Shown in pieces: positions 59,048 to 64,000 of a stretch of 64,000 nucleotides of DNA. The stretch covers positions 16,744,001-16,808,000 of the forward strand of contig CP142453.1 in NCBI GenBank assembly GCA_038049695.1, in the 5' to 3' direction. Position 1 is the first letter of the stretch. Every line of letters begins with the position of its first letter. The notes under the pieces were generated by a model that saw only the letters and a list, made by a program, of their open reading frames with translations, searched no databases and was not told the DNA's origin. This DNA is from Cinnamomum chago. Its lineage: Eukaryota > Streptophyta > Magnoliopsida > Laurales > Lauraceae. A program made the translations under genes and the position numbers.

Positions 59048-59222
59048 GTGTGGGTACAATTTCTCGCCACTGTTCGATTTAAAAGCCCAACCTCTGCAGC
59101 TCTTTTTGCCTCAGACATTCGCACAGTCAAAGAAACCAACATAACAATAATAGCCATAGAAGAGGAGAGAGGGAGGGAGAGAGAGAGATTGTTGTTTGTG
59201 GCATCTGCTTTGCTTTCTTCTT
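59048..59222 (+). promoter_or_regulatory. LOG gene 5' flank / probable 5' UTR
   Basis: A GA-rich stretch ('gaggagagagggagggagag', 59161-59190) lies just before the start codon, a frequent feature of plant 5' UTRs. A weak TATA-like 'tttaaaag' is near 59078. The transcription start cannot be placed from sequence. Confidence 0.35.
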
Positions 59223-62200
59223 ATGGAAATCCAACGCCAGCAGTTCAAGAAATCAAGGTTCAAAAGGGTATGCGTCTTCTGTGGAAGCAGCCCCGGCAAG
59301 AAGAGCAGCTACCAGCTTGCTGCAATTCAGCTCGGCAAGGAATTGGTACTTCAGATTACAATCACTTCTAATCAAAACAACACCAACCCATCTTCTAATT
59401 TCAACTGAAGATCACAAGCAATCACTTGTTTCCTTGCTTTCTTTCGAATTTCTCTGTTTGAATTGGTTTGGTGCTCTGTCTAGAGATAAGAAAGATTATT
59501 TCAGAAATCCTTTAAACTGATGTTGTTAATGAACAAAAACCATTCATTCTAGTGTTTAATGACTGCATTTGAAAACCCAACAGAGAAAATGAGAGGAAAG
59601 GACCAAGGAGGTCTATTCAACTGAGAAACACTTCTGGGGTACTCTGTTTTATAGTCCTGTTTTGATGTTTTGAATGAATTTTCAGGTGGAAAGGAGCATT
59701 GACCTTGTTTATGGAGGAGGGAGTGTTGGTTTGATGGGTCTTGTTTCACAAGCTGTTTATGATGGTGGTCGCCATGTGTTGGGGTATGGGGTAGTTATTA
59801 GTCTCTCTCTCTCTCTCTCTCTCTGATCCAACTCTTCATATGGGTTTAAAAGTATCAAACATTGCAACCTCTTCTGATTTGAGGATTAATTGCTCTTTCT
59901 GTTTCTTACAGGGTTATTCCTAAGACACTCATGCCTAGAGAGGTAGCATAGTTCTACCTACTTCAATTGATTGAGGGATGTCTACAAAAAAGTTTGAAAT
60001 CTTGGTTCTTTTCAGATAAATGGTTTAATTTGAAACATGGTTTGATTTCAGATTACTGGAGAAACAGTTGGAGAAGTGCGGCCCGTATCAGGCATGCACC
60101 AGAGGAAAGCAGAAATGGCGCGACAAGCAGATGCCTTCATAGCATTGCCTGGTATACACTATTGGTCTAGATGTGATTGGTATACCATTACGTTCACAAA
60201 ACTTGAATACCATGCATTTAAAATATCTGCTAATACATTATGTATGGGACTCTTAAGTGAGTATTAAAGATAAAAAAAAAAAACATTGTTTAGCACTTTA
60301 CTATAGTTTCCTAATTTATGTGCTACTTGCATCATAAATTAGTTAGTTTCCTTTTGAATTGAAAAGGTTTAATTTCTTTTACTAATGAGTTTCATATCAC
60401 ATTGTTTGAAGCATATTATACATTATCATCATAATCATCAAAGCCTTATTTCATTAGTAGGTATATTACCGTCTCTAGATATCATATTTGACCCGGTCTC
60501 AACCAGGAAGCCCGCGTTTCTTTTTTTAAATGGAAGTAACATTTGACTTACCCGCATAATTAATCTTATACCATTAAATGATGTTGTATCCAAACTTTTG
60601 AGTCCGGAAAGATTGACTTATTCTTTAGTATTATCTTAATCCCTTTACCCTTTAATATGCAATTGCATGTTGCATGCTTTCATTGTCATTTATTTGTGTG
60701 ATGCTAACAAGTCCTGTGGGATGACTAAAACAGGTGGGTATGGTACACTAGAAGAGCTTCTTGAGGTGATCACATGGGCGCAGCTGGGGATACATGACAA
60801 ACCGGTAAAACCAGTGTTTAGAATCTTAATAGCCTATTTGTTGAATCAATAATGAGGTAGATGAAATTCTACTAAAGAGGTAGGTGTGATAGATCTAAGG
60901 TTAAAAAAAAGATAAAGAACTACATAGACCAGTGTACATGACCTTTATTTCTTCACTTCCAGCACCTAGTTGTTTAGAAGTCTCAAGAATTCAATACCCA
61001 AGAAAACAAATGGTTGTATGAGGAGCATTATAATTTTTTCCTCACCTCATATTACATTCCTTATGTTTTTGGGTGCAGGTGGGTTTGTTGAATGTTGAGG
61101 GGTACTATAACTCCCTATTGTCTTTCATAGACAAAGCTGTAGATGAAGGATTCATTACACCAGCTGACCGTCACATTATAGTCTCTGCCCAAACTGCCCA
61201 TGAATTAATGAGGAAGCTGGAGGTATGTGTTATCAGATGCACATGGGACATTGTCTAATTATATATGTGTACCATATCTACTTTCGCTGGGGAAAAAAAT
61301 ACTACTATATTTGGAAGCTGAGACTCTACTCGCGAGAGTTAACTTTTATGGAAGAAAGCTTTCTCTTTGGTAATGATAACATGTGGTACATGATAATATA
61401 TCATTTGAGGGCTACAAGAGACCAACCAAGTGGGTTTAACGACCCCGGTCTTCAGAAAATTGCATGGGTTTATTTGTCTGTGTAAAGTGAATGACAAGGC
61501 TTCAATCACTTTCATGTCTGTACCACAACTACTACGTTAGGTGTGAAAGGAAAGGGATGGATTGTAGAGAGAGAGAGATATTAATTAACAGTAATTGAGT
61601 AGATGTTCTTGGTCCTGCTCTAGAGAGAGAGAGATATATTAATTAACAGTAATTGAGTAGATGTTCTTGGTCCTGCTCTAATTGGGTTCATCAACCCTGG
61701 GTTTGTGTCACCTGACCCGGGCCCAGATCAATCGCAGAAACCTGACTAGTAGGCAGTGTAAATGCTAGAGTTTCTTTCTTTATTTCTTTATTCATGGGCT
61801 GTCTTAGCCCCACATTTTCCAACTTTCTCCATCTGAGGCTGGGATTCACCTGTCTTCCCTTGTCAAACTTTCTCATCCACCATTCATGGAGAGAGATGAT
61901 GATGTGCTGTTAATTAAGATGGACCACTGCATTGAAATCTTCGGATTTTCTCTCTCTCTCTCTTACTCACCATCATTATCATTCTTCATTTCTCTCTCTC
62001 TCTCTCTCTCTTATTCATCATCCTTATCATTCTTCATTTCTCTCTCTCTCTCTCTCTTATTCATCATCCTTATCATTCTTCATTTCTTACCCTTATAGCA
62101 TGGAGGCGAGTACGCTTACTCTGTCCAATTTGAAAAAAAGGCACATCACGTTTCCTTTTTCATTATTCACCCATGACAGAGTTTCTAGGAATATAATACT

Positions 62201-62738
62201 GCAACAAGCTTCAGATTATTTTGGTCCATGGACTACTGGTCCATGGAGTCCCATCAATTTTTAAGTGGTGGTCCACTTGCAAGTGTTGGCTGTGGCACCA
62301 CCCCAAAATATTCAGTGGTAAGTGATGGGCCATGTCCAAGTGTTGGTACATAAATAAGAAGAAGAAGAAGGAAAAAAAAAAGGTTTGGCCCTCGACGAGA
62401 CTGTGATGTCTTTAATCCATAATTATCATCAATGTAGTCTTTTAACTCATTTATTTAGGATGATTTATTTCAGTGAAAAAAATATTAATTCAAGTGACTA
62501 TATAAATCCAATCAAGTACTCAATTTTACTGCTTGACTATTGAGTCAACTCAACTTGTCCTCACTCAGGACTCAAAGCAAGTTTTTTAAACCAAGTGATC
62601 AATTCTCTTAGGACTTTTCCTGAAACCCTAATTTGTTTTGTGCAGGATTATGTGCCTAAGCAAGATGGGGTGGCACCCAAGTTGAGATGGGAAGTAGAGC
62701 AGTTGGGTCACACAGAAAAGTCAGAAATCGCGCGTTGA
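59223..62738 (+). CDS. LOG: LOG-type cytokinin riboside 5'-monophosphate phosphoribohydrolase
   Basis: Seven exons: 59223-59345, 59686-59783, 59912-59942, 60052-60151, 60734-60804, 61079-61222 and 62646-62738. All introns are GT-AG and the frame is preserved; the protein has 219 residues. Established role: LOG enzymes release the free, active cytokinin base from its nucleotide by cutting off ribose 5-phosphate, in the cytosol and nucleus. Motifs: [12 protein letters not shown] (about 16-27, nucleotide-binding fold start), [10 protein letters not shown] (about 50-59), [20 protein letters not shown] (about 93-112) and the family signature PGGYGTLEE (about 117-125), whose Arg and Glu residues act in catalysis. 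The C-terminus ([20 protein letters not shown]) is an ordinary LOG tail. The length fits the family. No defect is seen. Confidence 0.95.
59806..59824. repeat. (CT)n microsatellite in LOG intron 2
   Basis: About nine CT units inside the intron between exons 2 and 3. Confidence 0.8.
61223..62645 (+). other. LOG intron 6 with duplicated and CT-rich blocks
   Basis: A 1.42-kb intron. It holds a roughly 57-bp tandem duplication (about 61565-61680, 'ttaattaacagtaattgagt' twice) and a CT-rich minisatellite (about 61947-62090). In the latter a unit of about 46-50 bp made of a (CT)n run plus 'catccttatcattcttcat' occurs three times. No exon is seen inside it. Confidence 0.75.
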
Positions 62739-64000
62739 CTGTACCGTATAAATACGATCGGACCGTAGCCCATAACCTACATCTCCAAAAATCTTCATTT
62801 ATTGTGATTTTTCATCTTTTCAATTTCACAATACTAGATTATAGTCCTAAGTAAGATGTCATTACGCGTTTTCTCATGTCGGTGATACCTGTAAGTCTGT
62901 ACCTGTGTCTTCAATTTTTAGGGGCCCTTTTTGTTCTATTGATGGGTTGCTGTTGTTGGAGCAAAAACAGCAATGAAAAAAGGCTGAAGTGAAGGACAGG
63001 GAGATGGAGACATATCATGTGTATTGATGTAATTTCCCTTTTTTCAAGTCTAATTATTCTTGAGTGATCCACAATAGATGTGCCACTTGGTGACAAGACA
63101 GTGGTTGGATGAATGGATGGGGTCAGTCCAAGTGGATTTATGGTACAAGAAGTCATTGGGTTCATTTTGCTTGATGGGTATTGCACATGTCATTTGGGTG
63201 CAACCTGTGTGTTATAAAGATTCTCTTTGGTTCTCCTGAAGTAATTTATCTTATTTGGAGATAAATTGGGGTTGTGTAGATTTTACCAAAGCATTATTAT
63301 GTGCTTGGCTGGTAAAATAAGATTCTAAAATCCTAAAAGATTTTGAAGGTAAAAAAGATCAATACTTGCCTTTTGTGTCGTTTCTAGAATTAGCTTCATC
63401 ACAATATGAAATAGATTCTAAGAAAACTTCTCAATTTATTCCAGTCATTTCGTTTCATTCATTCTAATTAATTTCTAAATTGAATGGATAATGAACGCAA
63501 TGGTTGTTTAGCAAGTGGTAAAGTAAAATTTTTATTAAAGTAATCTCAATTGCCATTTAAGTTTGCCATGGCCGATTCGTCAAAACAAGTGGAAAAGTAG
63601 AACTTCAACCACTAAAAAAGCGCACTTTCACTTTATTACAATCTAAGAATTATACCTCATATAAGATAAGTAAAGTGATTACGATGTAGGCATAGAAAAA
63701 AATGATATGATACTTCAAAACTAAGGGAGGTTTTGCGTAATACATTTTCACCAAAAAAGGAATAGAAAAATATTTCAATTTTGCATAGCTACATTTTTTA
63801 TCGTTTGGTGTCATTAGTTTTTTCAAGAAAAGTAATTTTTTCTGTTTTGCTTTAAACTTCTGCAAAAACATGAAAAAGCGCATTTTGGAGGCTTTAGTTT
63901 CTAACGCAGATGCTACATCGATGTGTCCTAAGCTGCTTCATTAGAGTTTCAATTCCCAAATTGTAACTCAGGAGTACCATGCCTTTGAAGTTTCAATTTA
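62739..64000. other. LOG 3' flank, no further gene
   Basis: Contains the LOG 3' UTR; no exact AATAAA was recognised near the stop. The remainder is AT-rich with no supported coding sequence. Confidence 0.55.

Noticed and set aside
61886-62264. Leu/Ser-rich frames in LOG intron 6
   Set aside because: They translate the CT-rich minisatellite inside an intron.

Overview
The window is nuclear DNA of a flowering plant. It carries a spliced seven-exon gene with GT-AG introns, a tandem cluster of intronless SAUR (small auxin up RNA) genes, and nested LTR retrotransposons, a TRIM, SINEs and AT-rich intergenic DNA. The SAUR and LOG proteins look like those of a woody eudicot or another non-grass angiosperm; the sequence alone does not give the species.

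From about 0.5 to 48.6 kb lies an array of nine SAUR copies, all on the minus strand, each embedded in repeated flanking DNA. The flank shows that the array grew by duplicating whole units (gene, promoter and spacer). Five copies look intact (878-1171, 3917-4234, 31054-31347, 43899-44192, 47925-48218). One has lost its start codon (18080-18352). Two are split by retrotransposons (20578-27705 and 34466-40767). One is decayed and carries a 151-bp foldback element (44988-45415). At least three orphan promoter fragments mark further lost copies.

The retroelements show a readable insertion history. A Ty3/gypsy-type element (6736-17636, LTRs about 3% apart) holds a younger nested element (8338-16650) whose repeats differ by under about 1% and contain about 25 hairpin-like repeats. 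Two solo LTRs of the outer family sit at 4633-5290 and 41471-42159. A decayed Copia element (20640-27468, LTRs about 8% apart) splits one SAUR. A solo LTR (34600-40602) splits another and is itself split by a very young gag-only Copia-type element (36099-40025, 868-bp LTRs with about two differences). Nearly every insertion can be placed exactly by its 5-bp target duplication.

From 48.6 to 59 kb I see only intergenic DNA with SINEs, a LINE-like tail, a 22-nt C run and microsatellites. At 59223-62738 on the plus strand is a complete LOG-type gene encoding a 219-residue cytokinin riboside 5'-monophosphate phosphoribohydrolase. Auxin-response genes (SAUR) and a cytokinin-activation gene (LOG) are therefore neighbours, but nothing in the sequence shows joint control. 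The last 1.2 kb holds no recognisable gene.
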